A stretch of 64,000 nt of DNA from Roridomyces roridus. Taxonomy: Eukaryota; Basidiomycota; Agaricomycetes; Agaricales; Mycenaceae. The notes beneath the pieces are model-generated. The model did no database searches. It saw nothing but the letters and a program-made list of their open reading frames with translations, and was not told the origin of the DNA. Shown here piece by piece: positions 43,235 through 54,900 of the stretch. The stretch lies in the NCBI GenBank assembly GCA_029378245.1, contig JARKIF010000029.1:496001-560000 (forward strand), given 5' to 3'. How positions within the stretch are numbered: the first letter of the stretch is position 1; the number at the start of each line of letters is the position of its first letter. The translations under genes were made by a program, and so were the position numbers.

Positions 43235-44969
43235 ATGGGCTCATGGATATACGCGTCACTACTCTCCATGATTGCAGAGCCCTCTCCTGCACCAGATATC
43301 GTCCATGAGGGACTCTTTCATGCACGACGACGCCCAGAACTACCGCAGTCTCGCCGGTATGGCTCACCAGCCTCGCTCTCCACGGGGGCGTCCCGCTTGC
43401 CAGCCTCGCGAGCAGCGGCGGTGGCTTGGCCTCCACCATCCTCGATATCGCGGCTACCTCCTCTTCACGCCTTCCAGCATCAATTAGCTCCACCTGCTCC
43501 TTCGAACAGTCCAAATCCGATGCGGATCTCGCCCAGTAAGTCGTATCTCCTCCCGCCCATCCCGAGCCACTTTCAGACCACGCCTGGTCCCACGCACCTC
43601 TCTCGACACCAGTGCCCTCAATGCCTCGCTCTCCCACCCCGTATTCTCGACCCTCATTCACCACCGCGTCAACGTCAAGATCAGCACACGTCATCTTTCC
43701 CACACGAGCACCAGCACGAGCCCTCACTACCGCTGCGTCTCTCGCCTCCGCAACCAGCGCTACGTCACCCTTACAGATATCACTGCCCTCCCGAGCGCGC
43801 CTGTTTCTCGGTCGATGGATAGCAGTACTGGCGGAGCTAGAGGCAAGAAGCGCTTGTTGGATGAGTCGGAGGGCGAGGGAGGGCGTGGTGTCCAAGCGTC
43901 CGCGGCTGTTCCTGCGCGACGTCAGCGGGAGTAGTGGGAGCGCGGCTGCTCCGAGTCCTCTGAGCTAGTCATCTGGGTTAGTGTCGCCGGTCAAGAGTGG
44001 CGATGTCGGTGGGGAAGACGAAGAGGAGGATGATGAATATGGGATGAGAGCCATAGCAGCTTTGATGGGCGGTCCAGACGAGCGACGGCTACGCTTAGAC
44101 GACCTGCCAAGCAGCGTCTGGGAAGGGCAAGGCACCGTCTAAAGGCTTGGGGTCGTGCGAGAGGACTACGGGCTCGAGTCGTCGAAGTGGTGGCGTGCGC
44201 AAGCTTGGGGCACAGCAGACGCTGAGGGTCGTTACGGAGATGGCGAATGCAGGCAAGTCCAGCGTGCGGGAGGCGTCTGTGTCTTCGCATGCCCCCTCTC
44301 CCTCTCCCGCTCCTCCAATGCCTGTCATGGACCTTCATTCTTTGCGATGACACTCGACCCCGAGCTCGAGCCTGGCTCGTGTTGCCTCCCAGTCCACAAG
44401 ACCGAGGCTGACGCTGCTGGCGTCTACAGCGGCGATTTCTGCGTCGTCCGACTCGACCTGCTCCACAGCTGGCAATTCACCTTCTGCCCCCGCCGCGATG
44501 CTCTCGCCTCCCCATGCCTAAGCTGGGAACGCTCTCTACCGTATGCGATGAACTTCACCACGTCCGCCAGCGGTGCCTACCCCTACGCGCTTGCGACCTC
44601 CCTTACTGGGCCGGGTACGGGACCACATTACTCGCCCTTCTCGTCCTATTGCACCCCGCCGCCTTGCGTATCTCTGCATGTCCCTGTCTCAAATCTCATC
44701 AAGAACAGTCGCGGTCGACGGGTGCCTGCACCGGAGGAGGCGGGTGCGGAGCACCGGACTTTTATGTGTACGGTGGAGGGATGTGGCGCGTGGGGAGCAT
44801 TTGAAGGAGTATACATACGTATGAGAAACGTGAGTTCTCTTCCTCGTTTTTCCGTTTTTGTGAGTGCTGACGGTGTGGGCTAGCTCATCCGTGTCCGTAT
44901 GAGGGCTGTGGCAAGACGTTTAATCGACGGGATAACCTGGTGGAGCATGCGAGGTTACATCTTGCGTGA
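43235..44969 (+). pseudogene. C2H2 zinc-finger transcription factor, frame-damaged
   Basis: The last exon after a GTGAGT/GGCTAG intron encodes HPCPYEGCGKTFNRRDNLVEH plus ARLHLA, a complete C2H2 finger at the very C terminus (stop 44967-44969). The preceding finger starts FMCTVEGCG, but the ARGEHLK part that should follow lies in another frame and ends early in TYV-stop. Upstream, Pro/Ser-rich regulatory-type sequence (about 43235-43822) switches frame repeatedly. The pattern fits fungal two-finger DNA-binding regulators with a long disordered N-terminal region. At least one small deletion breaks the first finger, so a decayed gene is the best call; a sequencing error is an alternative. Confidence 0.5.
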
Positions 44970-45473
44970 TGCCTTTGTCCTTCCATCCTCTGTCCTCCTC
45001 CCTTCCTCCTCGACGCACCCACAACTGCCCTGGACTCGCCCATCTTGAGAATCCCCAGGAACGAATTGTCGAATCAAGAATCAAGAATCCCAAAATCGGT
45101 TGTTGTTGTATACGTATCCCTCCTCGCTCTCCCTCGACGTATTCATGATCATCACATGTATCCCTATCTCCAGTCGATTCTTGTTGTACGAGTGCGCTGC
45201 CCTTCCCCTAACCTACCTTACCGTGCTTTGCCCACCTATCACACTCCCTCCCTACTCTACAAAATTTGCTGCGAAATCGAATGGAGCGAACGCCAAAAGT
45301 GAATTGAAAAGCAAATCTGCCACTGATCTGGACAGCACGAATAAAATATGTATGCACGGCCCATGCAGAACTACGGTACTATATGCATTCTGGAAGACCT
45401 CTCTGCAATGTCATCTCACCCTCCTTCTCAGCGAGCCCTATCCCGGCACCAATCCCTGCAGACACCGCCGTCT
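44970..45473. other. Intergenic DNA between convergent genes
   Basis: No gene recognised. Confidence 0.3.
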
Positions 45474-46092
45474 TCACATCGGCGTCGTCCGCGCGCGGAG
45501 ATTCTCGGTTTGGTAGATGAACGCGAGGAGGATCTCGATGTAGTTCTTTGCGTCGACGTCGGGTGAGATGACGACAGCGAGTTCATGAGGGGGTTCGGCG
45601 GAGTGGAGTCGCCAGTGTGCCAGGATGATTTTCTTGTCTGGGAGGAAGAGCTGGCCTTGTGTGTGAATATCGAATCGAGAGAGTCGAACGATTGCATTCA
45701 AGCTCACGGCTAGATTGTATTGGGTGGTCCGCGAGGAAGGTGGGTGATTCCGAGCCGTTGAGGTGGATTATTGACGCCGGTCCGTGAATCCGTTGCTTGA
45801 GTATTGGATCCAGGAACTTGAGGCAAAGGACGTACGATCCGTCCAACGACGTCCCTCCCTTCAACCACTTGCTTATTCTCTGCGTCTTGCCGGGCAATGA
45901 TACTGTGTTGGGGAGAAACATCTTGCGGTTTATGCTCGCTAGGAGCGTGCGGGATTCCGAGTCCATGACCAGGCGGAATAATTGTGTCGAGGATCCGGGG
46001 AGCCGCGTGTGTATCTCGTACTCCTCTGAGGTTGATGAAAGGCGAATCTTGGTGTTGAGGAGGCTGTCTTTTTCGAATATGAAGGAGGGCAT
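45474..46092 (-). CDS. DUF6593-like protein
   Basis: The ATG at 46092 gives MPSFIFEKDSLLNTKIRLSS followed by YEIHTRLPGSSTQLFRLV, LLASINRKMFLPNTVSLPG and ISKWLKGG. A later exon in another frame gives YNLAVSLNAIVRLSRFDIHT, LFLPDKKIILAHWRLHSAEP, HELAVVISPDVDAKNYIEIL and LAFIYQTENLRAR with the stop at 45474. This is the strand order of DUF6593 proteins (TTxI-like element, W-centred strand, paired C-terminal strands), an agaric family of unknown function. At least one intron lies between 45715 and 45835; a GTACGT donor after LDGS and an AG before CCGTGAGC are candidates, but phases are not fully resolved. No signal peptide. Probably a small soluble protein. Confidence 0.5.
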
Positions 46093-46845
46093 GATTGAGT
46101 ATGGAGAGGGGGGAGAGAGGTGCGATGACGATATAGAGTATGTCATCTGCTTTCGGCGCAGCCAGAAAGTCATCTTCTGCTTCGAAGAATGTAGATCGGC
46201 AGTCGTTGCGATGGAAACGGACGCCCAATGGCCAAAAGGCACCGTCTCCGATATAAAACGAAAAACCAGAGCAGAAAATGAGGTTGGTTTCCGGAGAAAG
46301 GCTGTAGGCAAGAGCTCAAGTCAAGAGATGTCGTCCGGCGAGGTCGGTTCGTCTGGAAAGTCCCAGTGAGAGTGAATTGGGAGAATCCATTGGCCAGGGG
46401 AAGTTATTGTAACATCCTCGGTGCTCGGCAAGGATGAGGGAGGAAGCAAGAGAGTTTTGATCGCCGATCAAAACTTCCGAGTCTCTTTCTTTCTACTTAC
46501 CACGGTCCGAGGCGATAGCACACAAGTCGACGCCGCAATGCCTGGACCTCTGTTGGACCTCTGTCTGTATCAGAACTCTCAGTTCTGGAGGACTCGCCCC
46601 ACCCTCAAGTCCGGAGCGGTACACCTTGCTTTTGAGGCGCTGATTCCAGTGGAGCAACGGCTGATTTGCACTGCTGGCTTGATACTTAGTTGTCTCTTCA
46701 ATGTCTCTTGAAAGATTTCGGCCAATTCTGGGCTGGCCTCGTGACAATCGATTGACACTGACAGTGACTCGCAAATTGCAATGCACCGCCTGTCAACGCC
46801 CCGACAGCGGACACGGTACCGCTCATTCCTTCCACAACGACCACC
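46093..46845. other. Upstream intergenic DNA
   Basis: Open frames run through from the flanking genes, but no domain was recognised. Confidence 0.3.
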
Positions 46846-48600
46846 ATGTCCTCTGAGATCCTCCGGCTCGACCTTTCTCGTGCAGCTGTAGCGACATGGT
46901 CGATCACCGACAAGCGATACCGCGACTGGCCGATTGTATACATCCTCGACGACAACTCAAGAGACTCCACTCGTCATGGCAAGCTTGTCGATGTGTACGT
47001 CGGGGAATCGCACAACGCCGTCGCACGCCTACGCCAGCATCTCAGCACACCGGAGAAACAGCATCTCAAGAACGTCCGTGTCATCCTGGACGAGACGTTC
47101 AACAAATCCGTCTGCCAGGACTTGGAATCCTACCTCATCCGTATGCTCGCTGGCGACGGCGCGTACCGGGTGCTTAATCGGAACGACGGCATCATAGAGG
47201 GGGATTACTACCAGCGGGATTTCTACCGCGAGCGGTTCCGTGGCATTTGGGACCAACTCGGTATCTTCACGCGCAGTATCCCTGATATCATGAACTCCGA
47301 CCTCTTCAAGCTCTCGCCGTTCAAAGCCTTGACGGAGGATCAGGCGGATTCGGTAGAGGATATTGTCAAGGGCCTCCTCGCCAACCTCGCGAGAGGAGTT
47401 GGCCCGAGTACCACCGTCGTTCAGGGCGATCCTGGGACGGGGAAAACTGTCCTCGCCATTTATATGATAAAACTGCTCATCGACATCAAGACTTTTGGCT
47501 CGCCGGAGGATCCAGACAATTCGCGGTTTGCAGAGTTCTTCACGGAGGACAACCGCGACCTCCTCCGTGGCCTTCGTATCGGCTTGGTGGTACCGCAGCA
47601 ATCTCTCCGCGAGTCCATCAAGAAGGTTTTCCGCAAAACGCCTGGACTTCATCCCTCGATGGTAATGACGCCGTTCGAAGTCGGAGAATCCCAAGGCCAA
47701 TTCGACCTACTCGTAGTCGACGAGACGCACCGTCTATCCCAACGCGCCAACCAGCCGTCTGGCGTACTCAATGCCAAATTCCCAGTCATCAACGCCGCGC
47801 TCTTTGGCAGCGACGACATCCACAAGACTCAACTCGATTGGATTCGTGCTAAAAGCCGACACCAAATCCTCCTCCTCGACGCAGCGCAGAGCGTCCGTCC
47901 GGCGGACTTGCCCACCTCTTTGCTCACGAGCCTGGTTTCTTATTCGCGTGCAGCGGGGCATTACTTCCGGCTGCACACTCAAATGCGTTGTGTGCAAGCC
48001 GGGTCAGATTACATCTCGTACATCCGTGCGTTCCTCGATCCTCGCGCGCGTGCGCCTCCTCCCCGGCGAGAGTTCCCCACGTACGATTTCCGATTGTTCG
48101 ACGACCTCGGTGCCATGCACACCGCTATCCTTCAGCGAAATGCGGAAGTAGGGCTATCGCGGATGGTGGCTGGTTATGCCTGGGAGTGGAAGAGCAAACG
48201 CCAACCCCAGGCGTTCGATATCGAGGTCGGCGGGACTCGACTTCGGTGGAATAGTACACCAACCGATTGGATCGCCTCGAGCAAATCAATCGAAGAGGTC
48301 GGCTCCATACATACCGTGCAGGGATACGACCTCAACTACGTCGGTGTGATCATCGGACTTGATTTGCGGTATAATCCTCAGCAGAAGAGGTTGAGTGTCA
48401 GTCGCAAGGCGTACTTTGACAAGAAGGGGAAGGAGAACAATCCGGTGTTGGGACTGACTTACGATGATGCGGATTTGTTGAGGTTCGTGACGCAGATTTA
48501 TGCGGTGTTGTTGACGAGGGGTGTGAGGGGCACTTATGTGTATGCGTGCGATCCGGGGCTGAGGGAATATTTGAGGGAATTTATACCGAGACCCGAATAG
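46846..48600 (+). CDS. GIY-YIG nuclease domain fused to DUF2075 / SF1-helicase-like NTPase
   Basis: A single uninterrupted frame of 584 residues, with no introns. Residues about 28-120 form a GIY-YIG-type fold (IVYILDD, VDVYVGES, ARLRQHL, Glu in DLESYLIRML). Then follow Walker A VVQGDPGTGKTVLAIYMIKL (about 198), Walker B FDLLVVDETHRLSQRAN (about 290), ILLLDAAQSVRP, YFRLHTQMRC, SIHTVQGYDLNYVGVIIG and a final LLTRGVRGTYVYACDPG. These are DUF2075 motifs, as in bacterial GIY-YIG/DUF2075 proteins linked to restriction or defence islands. A nucleic-acid nuclease-translocase is inferred. In an intron-rich genome the intronless bacterial-type architecture suggests acquisition by horizontal transfer. 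It has its own promoter region and no operon partner. Confidence 0.85.
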   Translation: MSSEILRLDLSRAAVATWSITDKRYRDWPIVYILDDNSRDSTRHGKLVDVYVGESHNAVARLRQHLSTPEKQHLKNVRVILDETFNKSVCQDLESYLIRMLAGDGAYRVLNRNDGIIEGDYYQRDFYRERFRGIWDQLGIFTRSIPDIMNSDLFKLSPFKALTEDQADSVEDIVKGLLANLARGVGPSTTVVQGDPGTGKTVLAIYMIKLLIDIKTFGSPEDPDNSRFAEFFTEDNRDLLRGLRIGLVVPQQSLRESIKKVFRKTPGLHPSMVMTPFEVGESQGQFDLLVVDETHRLSQRANQPSGVLNAKFPVINAALFGSDDIHKTQLDWIRAKSRHQILLLDAAQSVRPADLPTSLLTSLVSYSRAAGHYFRLHTQMRCVQAGSDYISYIRAFLDPRARAPPPRREFPTYDFRLFDDLGAMHTAILQRNAEVGLSRMVAGYAWEWKSKRQPQAFDIEVGGTRLRWNSTPTDWIASSKSIEEVGSIHTVQGYDLNYVGVIIGLDLRYNPQQKRLSVSRKAYFDKKGKENNPVLGLTYDDADLLRFVTQIYAVLLTRGVRGTYVYACDPGLREYLREFIPRPE

Positions 48601-49784
48601 AAGGACTCTGTACTACTATATAATATATACTTCGGAACGGGACGAAAATTAGGGGCGAGCCAGTGAACTACGGGCACTAATACCCCAGAAACCTCAGAGG
48701 TAACGGGAGTAGTTCAAGGCTAGATTCCAAAATTTTCCCCCGAGACCAACTCGAGACTCTCGCTTTCTATGAGAGAAGGAAGTAAAAGACACATACCTTA
48801 CTGGATCGGTGAAAATGAGAATCCGCAAGCCATTTCTCGATGTGCTTCGTCCCTGCAGCTTGCACCTTCCTCTTGTGACGAGGCGGAGGAAGGACATGGG
48901 AGAAGTCGGGAATGTGATCCGGTGGTGGTACCATCGCCCGAACAAGTCCGGGCATTATGTCAGCCATCTAAACTTGACCATCATCGATCATCATCAAATC
49001 ATCATCCATCTCTCGACCAGCTCGCGACCGTCTCCGAAGATCCCAGCCACCATCACGGATGCACTCCCTCGAATCACCCATCTGTCCGGCTTCACCATTG
49101 CTTCACCAGCTAAAACACCGTCTTCTCGGACTCGCCGACGGGGAAAGTTTTCTGCTCTCGAGATCAACGCACATAAGTAGGTCCTGGGACGTCACACCTC
49201 GGGCCTGCTCAAGATCCAAATTTTACTCGAACTACACAGTCGCCGGCGCTCGCCGCGCGCCTCCTCGGCGGCTCTTATGACATCCCGCCAATTGCAATTT
49301 TGAACCGGCGCCGCACCCGGTCCAGGGTAGATTTTAATCTCACCTCCAACTGTTTCAGTGTGAAGATCTTCATACGAGTTGATACACCGTCAGATTTTTA
49401 AAATAGAACCACCAGTGGTACTTATTTCGCGACAGTCGCCGGACGGCTGTGGCTTTCCTAAAGTTCCTGCCCTCCTTCCCTCCGCCGCGTACTCTGGTAG
49501 TGCCGACTCAGAGATTCTCCCATTGTCAGCAAGTGCATCATTTCCCCCCAACTCTTCTGGTCCGGCTCTGATTATCTACGTATAGGGCGGTGACACCCCA
49601 GAATCCACCAACTCATATGTATGTACTACGGCAGGATACGTTCTGGAACCGTACCTGCGGACCTGACACGGTGGAGTGAATCCTATTCCATTCAAACCTC
49701 CAATTGAAGCGTTGCAAGCTTGACAATAATTTTGGAATCTCACCTTGCAAATTGACCGAGTTCTGTTCGTCTCCCGCAAGTCAC
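48601..49784. other. Intergenic DNA
   Basis: No gene recognised. A TCATCATC-type low-complexity stretch lies near 48980-49010. The missing first exon (signal peptide) of the next gene may be in the last few hundred bases. Confidence 0.3.
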
Positions 49785-50903
49785 CCGAGTCCGTGTCTGT
49801 GCAGTAGCCTCCTCTTCTTCACGGATGACGCGTGCAACTCGTGTTCGGGCAATCCGTTGAGAACGTGAGTTGCATTATACACCATCGATGAAGACACTTC
49901 AATAACGACTTCAAGTTGGACTAGTTATGCTAAGACAGTCAACTGCGACATTGATGTATCCCCGGACCCGTACGTTCATACATGAGCTGGACTCACTTGA
50001 AATTTAGAGACATGCCATCCCCATTGCCTGGTCGGTTCTCGATTTCCGCTGTTCGACCCCAGTCCTCACCTGCAGTTCTAGCGGAACAATCAGCATTCCC
50101 ATCGTGGGCCATGGCGATGGTCTTTGCTACACCAGTGGTGCGCGATTCATCCTGGACTTCACTCCATAACCGGTTTCCAGTATTCACTGACCGTAATCCA
50201 GCCTGAAACCTTCGATGCCCAAGCTGCGACCAGCTTGGCCCTCTTCATAACCGACGCAAAGATAGCGTTTCTTTCGACAACTTCCGGCGCTTCTGTTCCG
50301 GCCACAGCAGGAACGGTGACTTCCTCCCCGCTCGCGAGCGCAACTTCCTCGCCATTCCCGAGCGCAACGAGCCCCAGCTTTTCCCAGACTTCTCTCTCCC
50401 ATGTGGATGGATTCCCAACGAGAGCTATCGGTGGAATTGCCGTGGGCATCATCATCATCATCTTCTTGGTCGCTCTCGGTCTTGGCTTCAGATACCGCAG
50501 GCGAAGACGTCAAGGGCACATAGATCCATTTGACAAAACTTCTACGGACGCCCCGGCGTACTCCGTCCTTCATCCTCACTTCACGACTACGTTCGACGAT
50601 TCAAAGGGGCGCGGCGGGGACGTCCAACAACGCAGCAACGCACGGCTTGAATACCTGCAAAACGAGCTACGCGCCGCACAAGAGAAGATTGCGGACATTC
50701 CCACCCGGTTCACATCTCTCGCATGGATGGGTGCTGGTGCGGGGCGTAGATCAGATTCAGAATTGTTGCGCTTGCGAGAGCAGAATGTGATCCAAGAAGC
50801 GAGGATTCGGGAGCTGGAGGCGCACATGACGTCTCCGTGGGCGCTGGGACTTTCGGACGAGCCACCGCCGGGGTATGAGGAGAGGGAGAGGACGGAGGTC
50901 TAA
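49785..50903 (+). CDS. Single-pass membrane protein with Ser/Thr stalk, coiled coil and PPxY tail (paralog 1)
   Basis: Visible exons: a Cys-rich one (PCLCSSLLFFTDDACNSCSG), one with SSWTSYAKTVNCDIDVSPDP, one with SAFPSWAMAMVFATPVVRD, then PETFDAQAATSLAL and a Ser/Thr-rich stalk. One transmembrane helix follows (AIGGIAVGIIIIIFLVALGL), then basic RYRRRRR, DPFD, a coiled-coil stretch NARLEYLQNELRAAQEKIAD...LREQNVIQEARIRELEAHM and the end LGLSDEPPPGYEE. PPGY is a PY motif that would bind WW domains (for example Rsp5/Nedd4-type ubiquitin ligases). The topology suggests an outside Cys-rich head and a cytoplasmic tail (inference). The first exon with the signal peptide was not located. The stop is at 50901-50903. 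Confidence 0.7.
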
Positions 50904-51931
50904 TGGATGTGGTGAGACGGTGGGTAGAGGTGTAATTTACGAAACTATAGTATGAAACTGAATGTCAGTGCGACTCAATGGGCCCGACCTGAGCGCTGAC
51001 CCGGATATTTGTGGAATTTTGGTTGAATCATGAAGGTTATCAAGTGCGGTGCTAGGTGGCCAGGTTCATAGGGTTCCGAGGGACTGGTGAAACTGGATTA
51101 GTCTCTTTTACAGACCCTCGACGCTCCGCAAGAAACTGGATTGGAGCCAGCCGAAGCCGGTGCGGGCCGACCCGTCGACATCACTATTTGATGAGAACGA
51201 ACGATGCAAACATTGCCGATCACCGGGCAACGCTTGAAACTTGACCACCATCATCCCTCTCTCTGGCGCCCATTCTCATGTCACCCGTTTCCCGAACACA
51301 AATGCCAAAGGTCCCTGGCTGGTCTTATAGATTCTGGTGATATGACTGAATCCTGAAATGAAGTGATTGTTCTTTTTCCGCCTACCGACCGTCTTTCTGT
51401 CTGTCTTGCCGGCACCGGACCAACCCTGCATCCTTGGAGTTGGATGAATATCATCTACGCAACTCTCTCCGTTCTCCTTTCGAGACGCACCCCCGCTGAC
51501 GTTGGCTAATGTGGATTCGCATGCGCCGTCTCTCTTCGTCTCTCTCCCTCAAGTTCAATCCCTTGCCTGGTCTCTGGAAACTGTACTCGGTATAGTTGAT
51601 CAAAGTCGTCGGGCCTCCGGGAATAATCGGCGACGTTCCTGGGAAGAAGAAGCCCTATTAGCGCCAATTGCATTTCAAAAGGACCGATGCATCTTTCACA
51701 TATAACGTTGGTATTCCCAACGATGACGATCTTCCCTTCCCCCCTTCGTGTGCTGGGCTCGGGTCTTCGTCCAACAGGAGCTCGACGCCATGCACAGACA
51801 AGGAACGGCCACGCAACTCGAACGGGCCCCGCACCCGCCACGGAACACCGGACTGCCTCCGACGGCCTGTCTCGCTGCGATGGCAAGTCTCGATTTCGGC
51901 GTTTCAACTCTTCACTCTAATAGTTTTCAGT

Positions 51932-54900
51932 TTGAGAACGATTCTGGGATCGAAGCGTGTCAAATCTTCGACGCCTCTTGTTCCAGCATAGACTCGGATT
52001 GTCTTTGCTCGAGCCCCCAGTTCTTTTTCGAGAACACGTGTCGTGTTTGTGAAGGCGCTCCATCTCTCAAGTGAGCTCTGAAGTTCAAAACCAAACTCGA
52101 TGTACACTGACACCGGCTTGAAGTTGGACTTCGTACGCAGTAACCTTCAAGTGCGGCAGCAATGCCGACCCGTAAGTTCCCATAATGGGCTGAGCGTCGA
52201 ACGCGCTGACGTTGAATGTCAAGAAACTTCCCGTCGCCGTTGCCTTGTGAGTTCCGAGTTCAATACCTTTTTATATCCTCTCCTGACTGCCGGATTCTCC
52301 GCTATTCAACAGGAAAAGCAGCACTGCCAAACTGGATCTTTGCCATGGTTTCAGCCACACCCACCGTCCGTGACCGAATGATTATTCTCAATCGTGCCAC
52401 TTTTCACTTACTGCGAGTCAATTCAGCCAACGACTTTCGACGCTCAAGCTGCCACCCGCTTGGCGCTCGCCAATACGGGAACCTCGACTTCGTTCTCACT
52501 TCCCCTCTCAGCTTCGGCTCCCACGAGTCCAGGCTTCTCAACTTCGAGTCCCACTAGTCCCAGCTCAGCCTCTTCAGCATCAAGCATCATTCATTCCACC
52601 GTGACTTACTCAGCGGGACCTAGCCCCCCGGTCACGCCCGTTCCTGGTGGCCATAAACGGCAAACGGGAGCCATCGCCGGCATCGCGGTGGGAATCCTTG
52701 CGTTATTTTCATTGCTCACTCTGGGTCTCCTCCTGAGATACCGGCGCAGACCACCTAGTGTACCTCTGGATTGCTGACTAATGGACCTCAATGGTCCCAT
52801 TAGATGTTGTTTTGATGGGGCCTTGGAGGTCCCCGGCGGAGGTATGTAATGGCGGCGAGAGCGCAGGTAGCTAATTTGGGATCTTCCGACGCCTCCGACA
52901 GGCGCCTCGGGACCACCGGTGCGGTCTGGAGCAGCATTTAGGTGGGGCCAATGTGCGTTGCGCACACCTGTTCCGCAAGCAGCGAGTCGGGTGCAGCGGG
53001 GAGAGAGCAGTAGGCAAGCGGGAGGGTGGTGTTGGGCCCAGCGCCGGGACCTCTGCCTGCGAGCGGGGCAGCGCGCAAGCCAGAATCGGCTTCAATATGT
53101 ACGCCGTGCAGCCCACTCGTTACATCTGGATGCGGCATGAATTGGAGGCGGTGGGAGGGAGGGGAAGGGCCAGATTTCACATGCTGCGGGCGCACCTGCA
53201 CACCCTCCGCTCGCGGGCGGAGGTAGCTTGCAGGCTCGAATTGAGGTTGCAGATACCCCGTGTGCGCGTAATCCTGAGGTATCGGTCATGTGCTGCATGG
53301 GCGGCTGCAGGATGGCGGCAGGAGGACGGTCTGAGAACAAAAATCATCCCTGCTGCAGCTCGCGTGGCGCAGCAACAGAGAGGTTCATGGATTGGTGCGT
53401 CGGATTACCAGAGACCGCTTCTAGTTGCTGAATAAGATAAGTAAATGTGAGAAAGCATTCAAATTCATCTAGGCTGCCCAGCATGCCTTGCAACTGTACA
53501 GGCCAGGCTGCAGATACATACAGCCAATATAGACATCCCAGGAGTCATGTAGAGCGGCGTACGGTGGTTCCTCAGTTATACCACCGCAGCGACCGACCTC
53601 CGCCGCCACCGCCGCGCAGCTACCTCATAATCTTGGGCTGTAGGCAAGTAGAGGAGGCAGCTTACATCCCAGAATCCGAGACAGGCGGGTGAGGGCCATG
53701 ACCATCATTTACGAGGCTCAAGGACATACCTCTGCCACCACCGTGACTGTGCCTCTGCTTGGTACCGATACCGGCGGGTCCAGACTCCATTGGCTGTTAG
53801 GACACTAATCGATTTGTGTAAATGGTTGGAATGGCCGCCGGGTAGGGGACAGATGCAAAGTTGGAACTGTGGCGGAGGCAAGGGTGACCGCGCGCAGGTG
53901 GCGGAGGTGTAATGTATCGTGGTCTTCGGGGACTGTACAAGTGCAGAGAGTTGGTTTTCTGATTGCTGATGAGTTCAAGATTTTATTGGACCGTGTGGTA
54001 TTCCAGTTAACTGTGGTTGGACGTTGGAGGACGTTGGCGGTGGTGGCGAGAAGAAGGCGGAGGTGTCAAACACAGCCTCCGAGCTTCTTGCAGATCCATG
54101 ATGCAATGCATTGATCAGCCAATCAGCAGGCGAATAAAACAAGGATCACCTTGATTTCACTCGATAAGAGTCTTTTCAAAGGTGTTTGAGCTCGGAGCGA
54201 GTTGCGATAACATCAAGGAGGCCACCCGGGGTTGCTGGTTCAATTAGGACGGTGGTTTTGGGGATATTGGTGAAATGCACTGTTTGAACCGGAGAGCTCA
54301 GTGGTTCCCAGTTGCATTTTGTGTTCAAGTACTCTACTTGTATTTTGCCATCCAATAAATCTTCTCTGTGCATCTAATTTGGCTCATATACCATTCAACC
54401 ATCTCTTTGAATGCAGAGATTCCTTCCAAGCTTGTTCTGCGTTCCGCGAGAACCCAGTTCAACATACCTCCGCCATTTATACAAACCTCCAGAATGTGTG
54501 GAAATGTGGATTCTTGGCTCTACCCTTGATCCAAAATCTTGTATGTGTCTTCAAATGCTGATATTCAGTGTCACAAGCAGGTTCAAGTGGATCGGAAGTA
54601 CCCCAAAGCTTGGAGATTTGATTTTTGTTGGGAATAGGCTTGAATTGCATTCCACTGAGTCAATAGATGGTCTAGGAGGCGGTAACAGACCAGGAATCAT
54701 GCTATTATGCTAAAAAGGCTGCAGGAACATACCAGGAGCTCGATCAACAATTTGCCGAACTCTGAACCCGCCACCATCGCCACCTGTCCGTTTATAAACG
54801 CCTCCCCTCCGCCGCCCATGCAATGTTGAATGAATGACGCGCACCTCCATGCACGGCAGATTTTATAACCCCAGTTCCAGCCGCGAGCGGAGGCTGCGGA

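Noticed and set aside
52953..53435. 160-residue frame inside the 2.6-kb transposon as a transposase
   Set aside because: Arg/Ala-rich with no catalytic pattern or domain; more likely a chance frame in GC-rich DNA.
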